From CBDFLD01 sp965249005 (GTDB lineage: Bacteria > Acidobacteriota > UBA6911), in contig CBDFLD010000014.1 of NCBI GenBank assembly GCA_965249005.1, positions 1 through 64,000 of the forward strand: DNA of 64,000 nt, written 5' to 3'. The notes beneath the pieces were generated by a model, which saw nothing but the letters and a program-made list of their open reading frames with translations, did not search any database and was not told where the DNA came from. Position 1 is the first letter of the stretch. Every line of letters starts with the position of its first letter. This document shows, in pieces, positions 34,845 through 43,815 of the stretch. The position numbers and the translations under genes are program-made.

Positions 34845-36476
34845 ATGGGCGACCAAGATTCTGTTCATTTCACCATCGACGATAACCAGATCGAGTGCCG
34901 CACAGGAACCTCGATCTTGGAGGCGGCACGGAGTGCGGGCATCTCGATACCCCATTACTGCTACCATCCCGGTCTATCGGTGGTTGGAAACTGCAGAATG
35001 TGCCTGGTCGAGGTCGAAAAGATCCCCAAGCTCCAGCCCTCCTGCGCAACGCCGGCATCAGACGGCATGGTAGTTCGAACCCAAACCCCCGAGGCATTGC
35101 ACAACCGGCAGAACGTGCTCGAGTTTCTTTTGCTCAATCATCCACTCGATTGTCCGGTATGCGATCAATCGGGTGAGTGTGAGCTTCAGAACTACTACAT
35201 GGAGCACGGAACCTACGCCTCGCGCTTTGATGAGAACAAGACCAAGAGAAAAAAGGCTTTTCCAATCGGGCCCCATGTCATGCTCGATCAGGAACGCTGC
35301 ATACTGTGCACCCGATGCGTACGCTTTACTCAAGAGATTTCGAAATCGTTCGAGCTGGCTGTACACGATCGCGGGCACTTGAGCGAGATCGACCTTTTTC
35401 CCGATTCTGAGCTCGACAATCCCTATTCCGGTAATGTCGTCGACATCTGTCCCGTCGGGGCGCTGACGGATCGAGACTTCCGTTTCCAGTGCCGCGTTTG
35501 GTTTCTCGGGAGCACCCGGTCCATTTGTCCGGGGTGCAGCCGGGGGTGCAACATCGAGATTCATTTCAACGAGAGGTTCAACGCCCGGTATCATGACAAA
35601 CGGGTTCAGCGGTTGAAGCCCAGGTACAATCCCGAAGTGAATTCTTATTGGATCTGCGATGAGGGCCGTTACGGCTATGTGAAGATCGACGCGGACACGC
35701 GTCTCACGAAACCAGCCACGCGCGAGGGAGACCGTCTACTCGAGGTTTCATGGGCAGAGGCAATCAGCAAGACCGCCACGGCGCTGAACCAAACACTGGA
35801 AACTCATGGCCCGGAAGCCGTTGCTCTGCTGGGTTCTCCACAGATGACCAACGAGGAGCTGTTCCGGACGCGCCAACTCTTTCGTGATTTCATGAAAGTC
35901 GGGGAAATTGAATGCCAGGTTCGCGGCAAAGAAGGCGGGCGCGACGACGGCTTTCTTGTGACCGCTGACAAGAATCCCAATTCCCTCGGCGCTCACCTCC
36001 TAAAGTTTGACGCCAGCGGCATCGAGGGGTTACTGCAGGCATGCACGGAAGGAAGGATCCACTTTTTGTACATCTTTCAGCACGACCTCACCGGGATCCA
36101 GGACGCTTCAACAACCAGGGAGCTCCTGTCAAAAGTCAATTATGTCGTTTTCCAAGGCTCCTGGAAAAACGAAACCAGCCGCATGGCTGATGTGAATCTG
36201 CCCTCGGCCGTTTACGCCGAAAAGGAAGGCACTTTTACCAACCTGGATGGGCGGGTTCAGCGGATTCTTCCGGCAGTTCCTCCACTAGGCGAGTCTCTGC
36301 CCGACCTCGAGATCCTGGCGCGCCTGGGAGCCGCGCTGAACATACCCTTTCGATCGTCCCTTGCAGAAGAGGTTTTCCAAGAGTTGGCGGAAGCGGAGAC
36401 CCCCTTCGCCGGCATGAGCTATGCGAGCATTGGTGAACTGGGCCAACTGATTACCACTGACAGACATGTGGATTGA
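34845..36476 (+). CDS. nuoG: NADH-quinone oxidoreductase subunit G (short form)
   Basis: Iron-sulfur subunit; 543 residues, much shorter than the E. coli form (~900). [2Fe-2S] ligands C39, C50, C53, C67; the His/Cys cluster H99, C103, C106, C112; [4Fe-4S] ligands C152, C155, C158, C202; and a further CPGCSRGC (C228, C231, C235) at the start of the molybdopterin-oxidoreductase-like part. It starts 13 bases after nuoC and overlaps nuoH. Confidence 0.94.
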   Translation: MGDQDSVHFTIDDNQIECRTGTSILEAARSAGISIPHYCYHPGLSVVGNCRMCLVEVEKIPKLQPSCATPASDGMVVRTQTPEALHNRQNVLEFLLLNHPLDCPVCDQSGECELQNYYMEHGTYASRFDENKTKRKKAFPIGPHVMLDQERCILCTRCVRFTQEISKSFELAVHDRGHLSEIDLFPDSELDNPYSGNVVDICPVGALTDRDFRFQCRVWFLGSTRSICPGCSRGCNIEIHFNERFNARYHDKRVQRLKPRYNPEVNSYWICDEGRYGYVKIDADTRLTKPATREGDRLLEVSWAEAISKTATALNQTLETHGPEAVALLGSPQMTNEELFRTRQLFRDFMKVGEIECQVRGKEGGRDDGFLVTADKNPNSLGAHLLKFDASGIEGLLQACTEGRIHFLYIFQHDLTGIQDASTTRELLSKVNYVVFQGSWKNETSRMADVNLPSAVYAEKEGTFTNLDGRVQRILPAVPPLGESLPDLEILARLGAALNIPFRSSLAEEVFQELAEAETPFAGMSYASIGELGQLITTDRHVD

Positions 36477-37551
36477 TTTGCTGATCGTCTTCATCAAAGC
36501 CTTCTTCTTCATCAACGCCGTCTTGATTCTGACGTCGCTGTTGACCTGGATGGAGCGAAAGCAATCCGCGGTCATGCAAGACCGGATTGGAGCGAACCGC
36601 GCGCCGATTCTTGGAGTCCGTGCCTTTGGGCTCCCCCACATCCTCGCCGATGCGTTGAAGATGTTCTTCAAAGAGGACCATGTCCCTGGAGGCGGCGATA
36701 AGTTTCTACACACCGTCGCCCCGCTCGCTTCGGTTTTCTTTGCCTTGATGAGCTTCGCCTGCATTCCGTTTGGTGACACACTCCATGTTGCCGGCCGTGA
36801 GATTCTCCTCCAGATTTTCCCGCTCAATGTGGGTTTGCTCTTCATTTTCGCCATGATGTCCATGGGAATTTACGGGACGTTTCTCGCCGGTTTTTCCTCC
36901 AACAACAAGTACGCCTTCATGGGCGGGCTCCGCGCGGCCAGCCAGATGATCAGCTACGAAATCACGATGGGCGCCACGATCGTGGGCGTCCTGATGATCT
37001 TCAGCACCGTGGATCTGATGGAAATCAATCGGGCCCAGGGAGAGACCCTCGGCGGATGGCTGCCGATGTGGGGTATCTTCCTGCAGCCCCTGGGATTTCT
37101 TCTCTTCCTGGTTGCCGGCATGGCGGAGACCAAGCGGGTACCATTCGATCTTCCGGAGGGCGAATCCGAAATCATCGGGTACTTCGTCGAATACAGCAGC
37201 ATGAAGTTCGGCGCATTCTTCATGGTGGATTTCCTTGAAACCGTCCTCATCGCCGCGATGGCCACGACACTTTTTCTCGGCGGCTGGCAGGTGCCGTTTC
37301 TCCTGGCAGACGGCTTTCATTTCCCGTGGGGCAGCTACTGGGCCCTGCCCAACATCGTAGTGACCCTCCTACAGTCTGCAGCCTTCGGGCTCAAGGTGCT
37401 CTTCTTTTGCTGGTTCATGCTGTTGATCCGATGGACCCTTCCACGGTTTCGATACGATCAACTCATGAAACTCGGCTGGAAGATCCTCTTGCCCCTGTCG
37501 GTCCTGAACATATTCATCACGGGTGCCGTACTTGCTATTATCGATAACTAG
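36466..37551 (+). CDS. nuoH: NADH-quinone oxidoreductase subunit H
   Basis: Membrane subunit that forms part of the quinone site; 361 residues, about eight spans. Seen: LTWMERKQSAVMQDRIGANRAPI, the quinone-loop segment DLPEGESEIIGYFVEYSSMKFG, and LLIRWTLPRFRYDQLMKLGWKILLPL. It overlaps nuoG by 11 bases. The operon ends here. Confidence 0.96.
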   Translation: MWIDLLIVFIKAFFFINAVLILTSLLTWMERKQSAVMQDRIGANRAPILGVRAFGLPHILADALKMFFKEDHVPGGGDKFLHTVAPLASVFFALMSFACIPFGDTLHVAGREILLQIFPLNVGLLFIFAMMSMGIYGTFLAGFSSNNKYAFMGGLRAASQMISYEITMGATIVGVLMIFSTVDLMEINRAQGETLGGWLPMWGIFLQPLGFLLFLVAGMAETKRVPFDLPEGESEIIGYFVEYSSMKFGAFFMVDFLETVLIAAMATTLFLGGWQVPFLLADGFHFPWGSYWALPNIVVTLLQSAAFGLKVLFFCWFMLLIRWTLPRFRYDQLMKLGWKILLPLSVLNIFITGAVLAIIDN

Positions 37552-37573
37552 TGCCGGGTCGACGCCCCGGCAC
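37551..37573 (+). terminator. hairpin after nuoH, possible terminator
   Basis: GTGCCGG and CCGGCAC form a 7-bp stem with a 9-base loop directly after the nuoH stop. There is no clear T-run, so this may be a pause or processing hairpin instead. Confidence 0.4.
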
Positions 37574-37728
37574 GCTTACCGCTTTCCGCCGACCGCTAAC
37601 CATCATCCGTTGGGCACGGCTTGGCAGGTAAGCCGATCACTCCGTGCACTCGGCACAGTTGCTACGCAGGCTCCTTTCATTGTGAATGTGGGATCGTGCC
37701 GCGGTTAGCTGATAGCTGATAGCTCTCC

Positions 37729-37852
37729 AGTAACTGCTCGCGGATCTGCTGTTATATTGTGTAACTTAGCAAATCGCCAAGAACCACGTTTTTCAGGCTG
37801 TGCAGTGCAGTTACGTTCCCAAGTGACCGGCGCAGCGCGCCGGTCAGACGCT
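37729..37852. repeat. 124-bp intergenic repeat element, copy 2
   Basis: Same length and layout as the copy at 11665-11788: AGTAACTGCTCGCGGATCTG at the start, internal CAGTTAC, a perfect 9-bp stem GACCGGCGC / GCGCCGGTC (37825-37845) and CAGACGCT at the end. The stem differs from copy 1 by a paired change (T-A to C-G), which preserves the hairpin. It is flanked by GATAGCTGATAGCTC repeats and lies between the ends of nuoH and the acyl-ligase gene. Confidence 0.75.
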
Positions 37853-37866
37853 GATAGCTGATAGCT

Positions 37867-40593
37867 CTATAACATCTCCGCCACTGACTCACGAAGTAAA
37901 TCGGTCGTTGATTGGTATGAGTCTTCCGCTTTCTTCGACACGGCCGCACTACCCGGGACTGTCTCTGCGATCAGCGGACCAAAGGTTAGTTTTACCTTGT
38001 GCAAGCGAATCCTCATGCTATCTCGCGGCCAAACCTGGTGCGTTCCGTGAATGGCCACGGGAACGATGGGAACGCCCACCTCATGCGCCAGGATGGAAGC
38101 GCCCTTTTTGAACTCCAGCAGCTCGCCATCAAAGGAACGGGCCCCTTCGGGAAAGATGCAGAGAACTCGTCCGTCGTGGAGCCCACCGGCGCCGATCCTC
38201 ATGGCTCGAAGAAGGTGTGCATCCGGATCCACCGGCACGATATTCGACAATCGTGCCACTCCCTTCATCAGAAGGGACTTGAAGTATTCGGAGTACCCTA
38301 CGAAGAAGACGCGGTGAAACGTCTGGTAGGGAAGCGCTGACATGACAACAAGCGGATCCATGTAGCTCAGATGATTCGGGCAAAGCAAGAAGGCCCCCCG
38401 GCGCGGAAGGTTCCGGAGCCCGCGTACTTCCAGCCGAAGAAATATCCGGAAGAGAACGTAGGCCAGGCGCATGACGAAGTACTTCAGGAAGGTAAGGGTT
38501 CGTCCAGAGAACAGAGGTTCCTCCGCTGGACTGCGGGACTCGGGCGCGAGAATCTCACTCCAGCTCTTCCTGGCGGTATGGCGACCCCCAGAACCGTCGC
38601 TGATTCTTGAAAGCTCCTTTATCAGATCGCGAACTGACTGGATTTCAACTCCGGTTTCATCGGGCAATCCGACTCCCAATAGCTGCTCGAGACTGGCAAT
38701 GAGCTCGACCCGCTCCATGGAATCGAACCCAAGATCGAGTTCCAGATTGTCACCGAGGTCGGCCACGTCGTTCCGTTGGTACTGAACGGTCAAACAATGA
38801 AGCACGACTCGTCCCACCGATGAGTCCCGCAAGGCCAGGTCTTCTGGAGATTCCCTTTTGGGAGAGACTTCCGCCGGCGCAAGTTCGCCCGCTTCGATCG
38901 TTTGCTTCAACTCCAGTCGCTTGACCTTGCGGGTCGACGTCCGGGGCAACGGCTCCTTCTGGATGTGATAGCTGGTCAAACGCTTGTATTTCGGGAGACG
39001 ATTGGACCAGCGGGCCACCTCGTCTCTCAGGATTTCACGCGCATTGGCGATCTTTTTCGCGCGCAAGAAGTCAAAGTTGGGAACGATCACCGCATGCAGG
39101 CGCTCGCTGGTTTCAAATCCTTTGTCGGCTCGAACCCCCAGTACAGCGATTTCCTGAATGTAAGGGGATTCCAGATAGTGCGTTTCCAACTCGTCCGGAT
39201 AAATGTTCTTCCCATTTGGAAGGACGATTACCTCCTTCCGTCTTCCGGTGATGAATAAATTACCGTCCCCGTCCAGTCGCCCCAAGTCCCCCGAATAGAA
39301 CCATCCGTCCCTGAGGACGGCGGCCGTGCTCACGGGATCCCGATAGTATCCCTTCATCACGATCGGACCTTTGATGGCAATCTCACCGACTCCGTCTTCA
39401 CCGGGATTGACGATGCGGACTTCCTGTCCCGGTAGTTCGGGCCCCACGGATCCGAGCACGTTGTTTCCGACGGGAGTCACCGTGCAGCCTCCCGTAGTTT
39501 CGGTAAGTCCGTATCCTTGAAGAATGACGAACCCCAGGTCATGAAAATCTTGCGCCACCCGCGCCTCCAGAGATGAGCCCCCACTGACGAACAAGCGAAG
39601 CCGGCTTCCAAACGTCCGATGGACGCGGGCGAAGAGGATTTTCCCGAGGTTTAAACGAAGCCACCTTCGTGAGCCACGATTGACTTGCAGCAAGCAGCGA
39701 AACAGTAGTCGGACGGCTGCGTGTTTTGCATCGATCTCTTCTTGGATCCGCCCGTGAAACAGGTAAAAGAATTGTGGCACCGTGGCCAGAATGGTCGCCC
39801 CCGCGTCCTCCAACGCCTGGATGATCTCGCTTCGCTTGAGTGTATCGATGAAGTTCACGCAGGCGCCCAGCGTCAACGGCACGAGCGCGTTGATCACGGA
39901 GGCCAGGACGTGCTGCAGCGGTAGCAGGCAGAGCAACGAGTCTCTCTCGTCCACTTGAATCGTCGCGCGGACGGCCGCAATCTCACCAAGGAGGTTCCCA
40001 TGGGTCAGCATCACCCCCTTGGGATTGCCCGTCGTTCCGGAAGTGTAGATGATCGCCGCCAGATCCTCCTGATTCCGGCTTGGAAATTCCAAGGACTCTC
40101 GCAACTCGTCGCTGGTGCTCAGTTCCCGGAAACTGGGCCCCGCTTCGCTTCCCGATGAGTCCTCATCGAAAAGAATGAGGCGCTCGCCCCATGTCGCCCC
40201 ACGGATCGAATCTCCGAGCTTCTCCAACAGGTTCCGGCTCACGAAGAGCCGCTGCGATTCGCTGTCCTCCAACAGGCGAATCCACTCCTCGGGCGATATC
40301 TGTGCGTCGAGGGGTACGACAACGCCACCAGCCAGCAGGATTCCGAGATAGGCGATAACCCACTCGGGACGGTTCTCCGACAGAATCGCCACCCGCTGAC
40401 CGGCTCTCAGGCCCAAGTCATGGAGCCCCCAGGCCACGCCTCGGGACTGCCGGCGAACCTCTTCGTAGGAGACTTCGGTATATCCAGCAGGAGTTTTGAG
40501 GCGAAATGCGACTCTGGTCGGAAAGCGATCGACAGCCCCGGCAAATTCCTGGTAATAGGATCTGGAGCGGAGTCCGGCGTCTGGCAGTCGCAT
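37867..40593 (-). CDS. acyl-AMP ligase/acyl carrier/PlsC acyltransferase fusion
   Basis: 908-residue multidomain protein. Residues 1-560 are an acyl-adenylating enzyme (FadD/Aas type) with the ATP motif IIYTSGTTGNPKGVMLTHGN (181-200), YGLTETTGG (361-369) and the YSGDLGRLDGDGNLFITGR motif (433-451). Around 595-665 is an acyl-carrier domain with the phosphopantetheine serine in LGFDSMERVEL (S625). From about 725 is a PlsC-type acyltransferase with NHLSYMDP (H741...D746) and FPEGARS (814-820). Such a protein could activate a free fatty acid, hold it, and place it on a (lyso)phospholipid. No membrane spans are obvious. It converges on nuoH. Confidence 0.9.
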   Translation of the reverse strand: MRLPDAGLRSRSYYQEFAGAVDRFPTRVAFRLKTPAGYTEVSYEEVRRQSRGVAWGLHDLGLRAGQRVAILSENRPEWVIAYLGILLAGGVVVPLDAQISPEEWIRLLEDSESQRLFVSRNLLEKLGDSIRGATWGERLILFDEDSSGSEAGPSFRELSTSDELRESLEFPSRNQEDLAAIIYTSGTTGNPKGVMLTHGNLLGEIAAVRATIQVDERDSLLCLLPLQHVLASVINALVPLTLGACVNFIDTLKRSEIIQALEDAGATILATVPQFFYLFHGRIQEEIDAKHAAVRLLFRCLLQVNRGSRRWLRLNLGKILFARVHRTFGSRLRLFVSGGSSLEARVAQDFHDLGFVILQGYGLTETTGGCTVTPVGNNVLGSVGPELPGQEVRIVNPGEDGVGEIAIKGPIVMKGYYRDPVSTAAVLRDGWFYSGDLGRLDGDGNLFITGRRKEVIVLPNGKNIYPDELETHYLESPYIQEIAVLGVRADKGFETSERLHAVIVPNFDFLRAKKIANAREILRDEVARWSNRLPKYKRLTSYHIQKEPLPRTSTRKVKRLELKQTIEAGELAPAEVSPKRESPEDLALRDSSVGRVVLHCLTVQYQRNDVADLGDNLELDLGFDSMERVELIASLEQLLGVGLPDETGVEIQSVRDLIKELSRISDGSGGRHTARKSWSEILAPESRSPAEEPLFSGRTLTFLKYFVMRLAYVLFRIFLRLEVRGLRNLPRRGAFLLCPNHLSYMDPLVVMSALPYQTFHRVFFVGYSEYFKSLLMKGVARLSNIVPVDPDAHLLRAMRIGAGGLHDGRVLCIFPEGARSFDGELLEFKKGASILAHEVGVPIVPVAIHGTHQVWPRDSMRIRLHKVKLTFGPLIAETVPGSAAVSKKAEDSYQSTTDLLRESVAEML

Positions 40594-40674
40594 CTTTCAG
40601 CGATGATAGCACAAGCCGAAATGTAGGTGGCTACCGGCAAGGTCGCTCGCGTCTCTCCGAGAGAGACGCCAACT

Positions 40675-42618
40675 TCAATTGGTGCGCGCGTAGTAGCCTT
40701 TGCGCGAGCGCGCGGCCAGATTGCCCGGGATCATCCGCACCCTAATCTCGCGCCAGCTTCCGTCCCTGGCGGGATTGGTGGAATTGTACGCCAGCGTATA
40801 TTGAATCCGCAGATCGTCGGCGATTTCCCTGTAGACGTGAAAAAGATCGTCCACCCGTCGGGGCGTGTACATTCGCCCTCCTGTCTGATCGGCGATCATC
40901 TGCATTTGCCGCTTGGCTTCCTCATACACCTCGCGCGGCGGGTTCGATCCACCCCTGCGGCGACTCGGCCCGGGAACCCGCCGCCCCAAGATATCGCCAA
41001 GTATCTGTATGACACGGCCGGCCGAACTCGAAGTGTAGGAGCCAGCACCCCCCGAATCGAGAAAGATCGTATAGACGATGGAGTCGATTTCCTGAATCTC
41101 GCGGTACAACTCTGGAAAGGAAATGGCGGACCCGTTGGCATGGTTGCCCGTGAGCCGGTTATCCTCTCCATCGGTGAAGACCACGATCGCTTTGCGGCCC
41201 TCGATGTGCCCCATGTAGTCGGTTATGGACGCGTGGAGCGCATCATAGAATGCCGTCCCTCCCCGGGGCCGAAGCCTTCGAATCGCGGAGGCCGCTCGAT
41301 TCCGGTCGTTCGAAAAGTCGGCGACCAATGCAACATTCGAATTGAACGCCGCAACCGCAATGCTGTCGTTTGCTTTGATCTGCTGGATGAATTCGATCGA
41401 GGCCTCGCGTATCAGGCCGATGAACTCTCTGGTGCTTCCGCTGACGTCCAGCAACAAGAGCAGGTGGATGGGAGCCTCCGACGGCTCGAACCGCTTGACC
41501 TGCTGCTGCACATTATCCTCATAAATGAGAAAATCGTCCGGCTGCAATCCCGGGACACTGCGATTCGTCACACGGTCCCGAACGACGACGTTCAGGTACA
41601 CCCAATCGACGTCGACGCGAAACGAAACGTTCCCGTCGGCGCCAATCCCGGGAGCTGCCACTTCAGAGCGGTCCCCCCGGTCGGCCTCCGCGGCACCGGA
41701 GGTCGTGGTTGCTGCATCCGGAGGATCCAGGTCCTTTGTGTTGTCCCGAACCAGCACGGGCGGGCGCTCAGGGCGGGACGGTGGCGTGCTTGTCTCCGCG
41801 GTGGGACCGGGCGGGACGACTGGAGCCGGCGAATCGCCCGGCGAGTCCGCCGTGGCTCCCTGCACCGATCCGTCGGCGGGTCTTGGAGTTCCGTCCACAT
41901 CGACTTGAACGTTCCCTTCCACACTCACAACGTAAAGAAGAGGCCCACCTGTCCCGAAACTTCGCTCCAGCGAGGCTGCCTGCAGGGGGGACTCTCTGTT
42001 CCAGAAAAGCGCTCCCCCCGCACGTGCCCAGGACCGCACGTTTAAATCATTTCCGATCGTGCAGCGCACATCTCCAGTCAGGGATTCAATCTTGATGTCC
42101 CCCGTGGGTTGTCGGCGAGCCTCCAAAAGGACGCTCCCACTCTCTGTCAACAGGTTCGAGGAGCCAACAAGATCGCTGGCGGCGATGAGCCCGGACGCAG
42201 TATGCACTCGCACTGGTCCCTCCATCCCGCGCAGGTCCACGCTGGCGTCGGATGTCCAGACGATCACCCGCATATGCCGGGGCATCTGAATCTCCAAGAC
42301 CACCATCTCAGATGTCCGATTGTGGAAGTCGGACCGAAACGCGATTCGATTCCCCTTCTTTTCTGCCCCAACGGCCACACGGTCCAGCGCATCCTCACTG
42401 GAGGCAATCTTGCGGATATCGGCCCGAAGGCTTGCCTCCTCCCAAACTCGAATCTGAACGCGCCCATAATCGTTGATGACGACCACGGTATCCCCAGCAA
42501 GCGCCGGAAATGTTTTGGACTCCACCATTTCAGTCGCCGATCGAAGCTGCACCCCGCCCAGCAGGAAAAGCAGCACAACGCCCGACAACAATTGCGCAAT
42601 GGCTCGGTTCAATGACAC
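40675..42618 (-). CDS. secreted VWFA-related protein (Acidobacteria type)
   Basis: 647 residues. N-terminal signal (LLSGVVLLFLLGGVQLRS), a DUF4097/adhesin-like beta-helix region (about 40-210), a Pro/Thr/Ser-rich linker, then a von Willebrand A domain of the 'VWFA-related Acidobacterial' type: the module FRVDVDWVYLNVVVRDRVTNRSVPGLQPDDFLIYEDNVQQQV followed by the MIDAS-like LLLDVSGSTREF, FNSNVALVADFSNDR and VVFTDGEDN. It ends IRVRMIPGNLAARSRKGYYA, as these proteins usually do. Probably extracellular or surface. Supports assignment of the organism to Acidobacteria. Confidence 0.9.
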   Translation of the reverse strand: MSLNRAIAQLLSGVVLLFLLGGVQLRSATEMVESKTFPALAGDTVVVINDYGRVQIRVWEEASLRADIRKIASSEDALDRVAVGAEKKGNRIAFRSDFHNRTSEMVVLEIQMPRHMRVIVWTSDASVDLRGMEGPVRVHTASGLIAASDLVGSSNLLTESGSVLLEARRQPTGDIKIESLTGDVRCTIGNDLNVRSWARAGGALFWNRESPLQAASLERSFGTGGPLLYVVSVEGNVQVDVDGTPRPADGSVQGATADSPGDSPAPVVPPGPTAETSTPPSRPERPPVLVRDNTKDLDPPDAATTTSGAAEADRGDRSEVAAPGIGADGNVSFRVDVDWVYLNVVVRDRVTNRSVPGLQPDDFLIYEDNVQQQVKRFEPSEAPIHLLLLLDVSGSTREFIGLIREASIEFIQQIKANDSIAVAAFNSNVALVADFSNDRNRAASAIRRLRPRGGTAFYDALHASITDYMGHIEGRKAIVVFTDGEDNRLTGNHANGSAISFPELYREIQEIDSIVYTIFLDSGGAGSYTSSSAGRVIQILGDILGRRVPGPSRRRGGSNPPREVYEEAKRQMQMIADQTGGRMYTPRRVDDLFHVYREIADDLRIQYTLAYNSTNPARDGSWREIRVRMIPGNLAARSRKGYYARTN

Positions 42619-42680
42619 GTCTACCTCGATCGCAGTCTCGCGAATGTCCCCGGAGGGATCCAGGGTACATTTTAGCGCAT

Positions 42681-42738
42681 CCCCGCGGTTAGCGCTGTTC
42701 CCCCCGCGACTAGCGCTTTCCCCGCGACTAGCGCTTCC
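42681..42738. repeat. short tandem repeat, three imperfect copies
   Basis: CCCCGCGGTTAGCGCTGTTC (42681), CCCCGCGACTAGCGCTTT (42702) and CCCCGCGACTAGCGCTT (42720) follow one another with periods of 21 and 18 bases. Each contains the palindrome AGCGCT. Located 60-120 bases upstream of the VWFA gene start, in a 299-base intergenic stretch with no other feature seen. Confidence 0.6.
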
Positions 42739-42917
42739 CAGGGAAAGAGCAACGGTCCGGAATCGTGCCCGGATTCCGCGGCGGCTCAGGGAAAATCAAT
42801 AGCGCCTCCGGCGCGAGCTGGCGCGCCAGAGCCATGACATCCCTTAATAGGGACGCCGTTGCCATCTGGAAGGTTCATCTATGCTTTGGGCTGAAGCCTA
42901 GTTAAAGCCCTTGTTTT

Positions 42918-43814
42918 TCAGCTCTTTAAGTTGGATGCAGGCGTCAGTGCCCCCCCTGTGCGGCGCTCGGCGAAATGACGATTGAGGATGGCCTCGATTT
43001 CGCGGCATTGCGGACCCTGATTGCCACGCTTTCTGTATCCCGAGGTCAATATGTTCCCTTTCGCGGCAATCTCCCCCCTTGCGGCCTCCCGGTCACGGGG
43101 GCTCAGTGACCGTATCGCGAGAATGCGGTCCAGCGCCTTGACGCGCCAATAGTCTATCGCCACGAACTTGCGCGACAATTGATCCGGGTGTCCCCCGTAC
43201 TTCACTATGATGGGATCGGAAATGAAACCGACGGCATACAAGGATGAGATCTTCAACCAGAGATCGTAGTCTTCGCAAACTGGATAGCCCTCATCAAAGA
43301 GTCCCATTTCGATCAACAGTGCTTTCTGGATCATGACGGCCGATGGACTGATGACACACAGGGGCAAACAATCCTGGAAAATATAGCCTCCCGATTTTCG
43401 GTGTCTGCGCTTTGCGTTGACCCGAACTCCATTGCGCATCCACACCTCCTCGCCATGCACGATTCTGCAGCCGGGTTGAGCCGTCACGAAGCCGGCTTGG
43501 ACCTGAAGCTTGTGGGGCAACCATTCATCATCGGAGTCCAAGAATGCAATCCATCGGCCCTGGGCATTTCGAATTCCCCTGTTTCTGGCAGCGCTGACAC
43601 CCGCGTTCTCCTGTTTGAGATAAGTGACGTCCGCTCCGCGACGCTCACAAAAAGCCTCGATCACACTCTCGGTCTCGTCGTCGGAACCATCATCGACAAT
43701 GATCACTTCGAAATCGCGGAAGGATTGCTTCAACACGGAATCCAGGGCGCGGGGCACGGTTTGCGCCCTGTTGAAGGTTGGAATGATGACGCTGATCTCC
43801 GGGACCTTGTGCAC
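42918..43814 (-). CDS. GT2 family glycosyltransferase
   Basis: 298 residues, GT-A fold family 2. Nucleotide-sugar motifs: SVIIPTFNRAQTVPRALDSVLKQSF, EVIIVDDGSDDE, LKQENAGVSAARNRGI and FLDSDDEWLPHKL (the DxD). Cytosolic; acceptor unknown, perhaps a surface polysaccharide. It starts one base after the stop of the aldo/keto reductase gene, same strand. Confidence 0.9.
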   Translation of the reverse strand: MHKVPEISVIIPTFNRAQTVPRALDSVLKQSFRDFEVIIVDDGSDDETESVIEAFCERRGADVTYLKQENAGVSAARNRGIRNAQGRWIAFLDSDDEWLPHKLQVQAGFVTAQPGCRIVHGEEVWMRNGVRVNAKRRHRKSGGYIFQDCLPLCVISPSAVMIQKALLIEMGLFDEGYPVCEDYDLWLKISSLYAVGFISDPIIVKYGGHPDQLSRKFVAIDYWRVKALDRILAIRSLSPRDREAARGEIAAKGNILTSGYRKRGNQGPQCREIEAILNRHFAERRTGGALTPASNLKS

Positions 43815-43815
43815 G

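Noticed and set aside
40627..42045. 472-codon plus-strand open frame
   Set aside because: Antisense shadow of the VWFA gene, which has clear domain motifs on the other strand.
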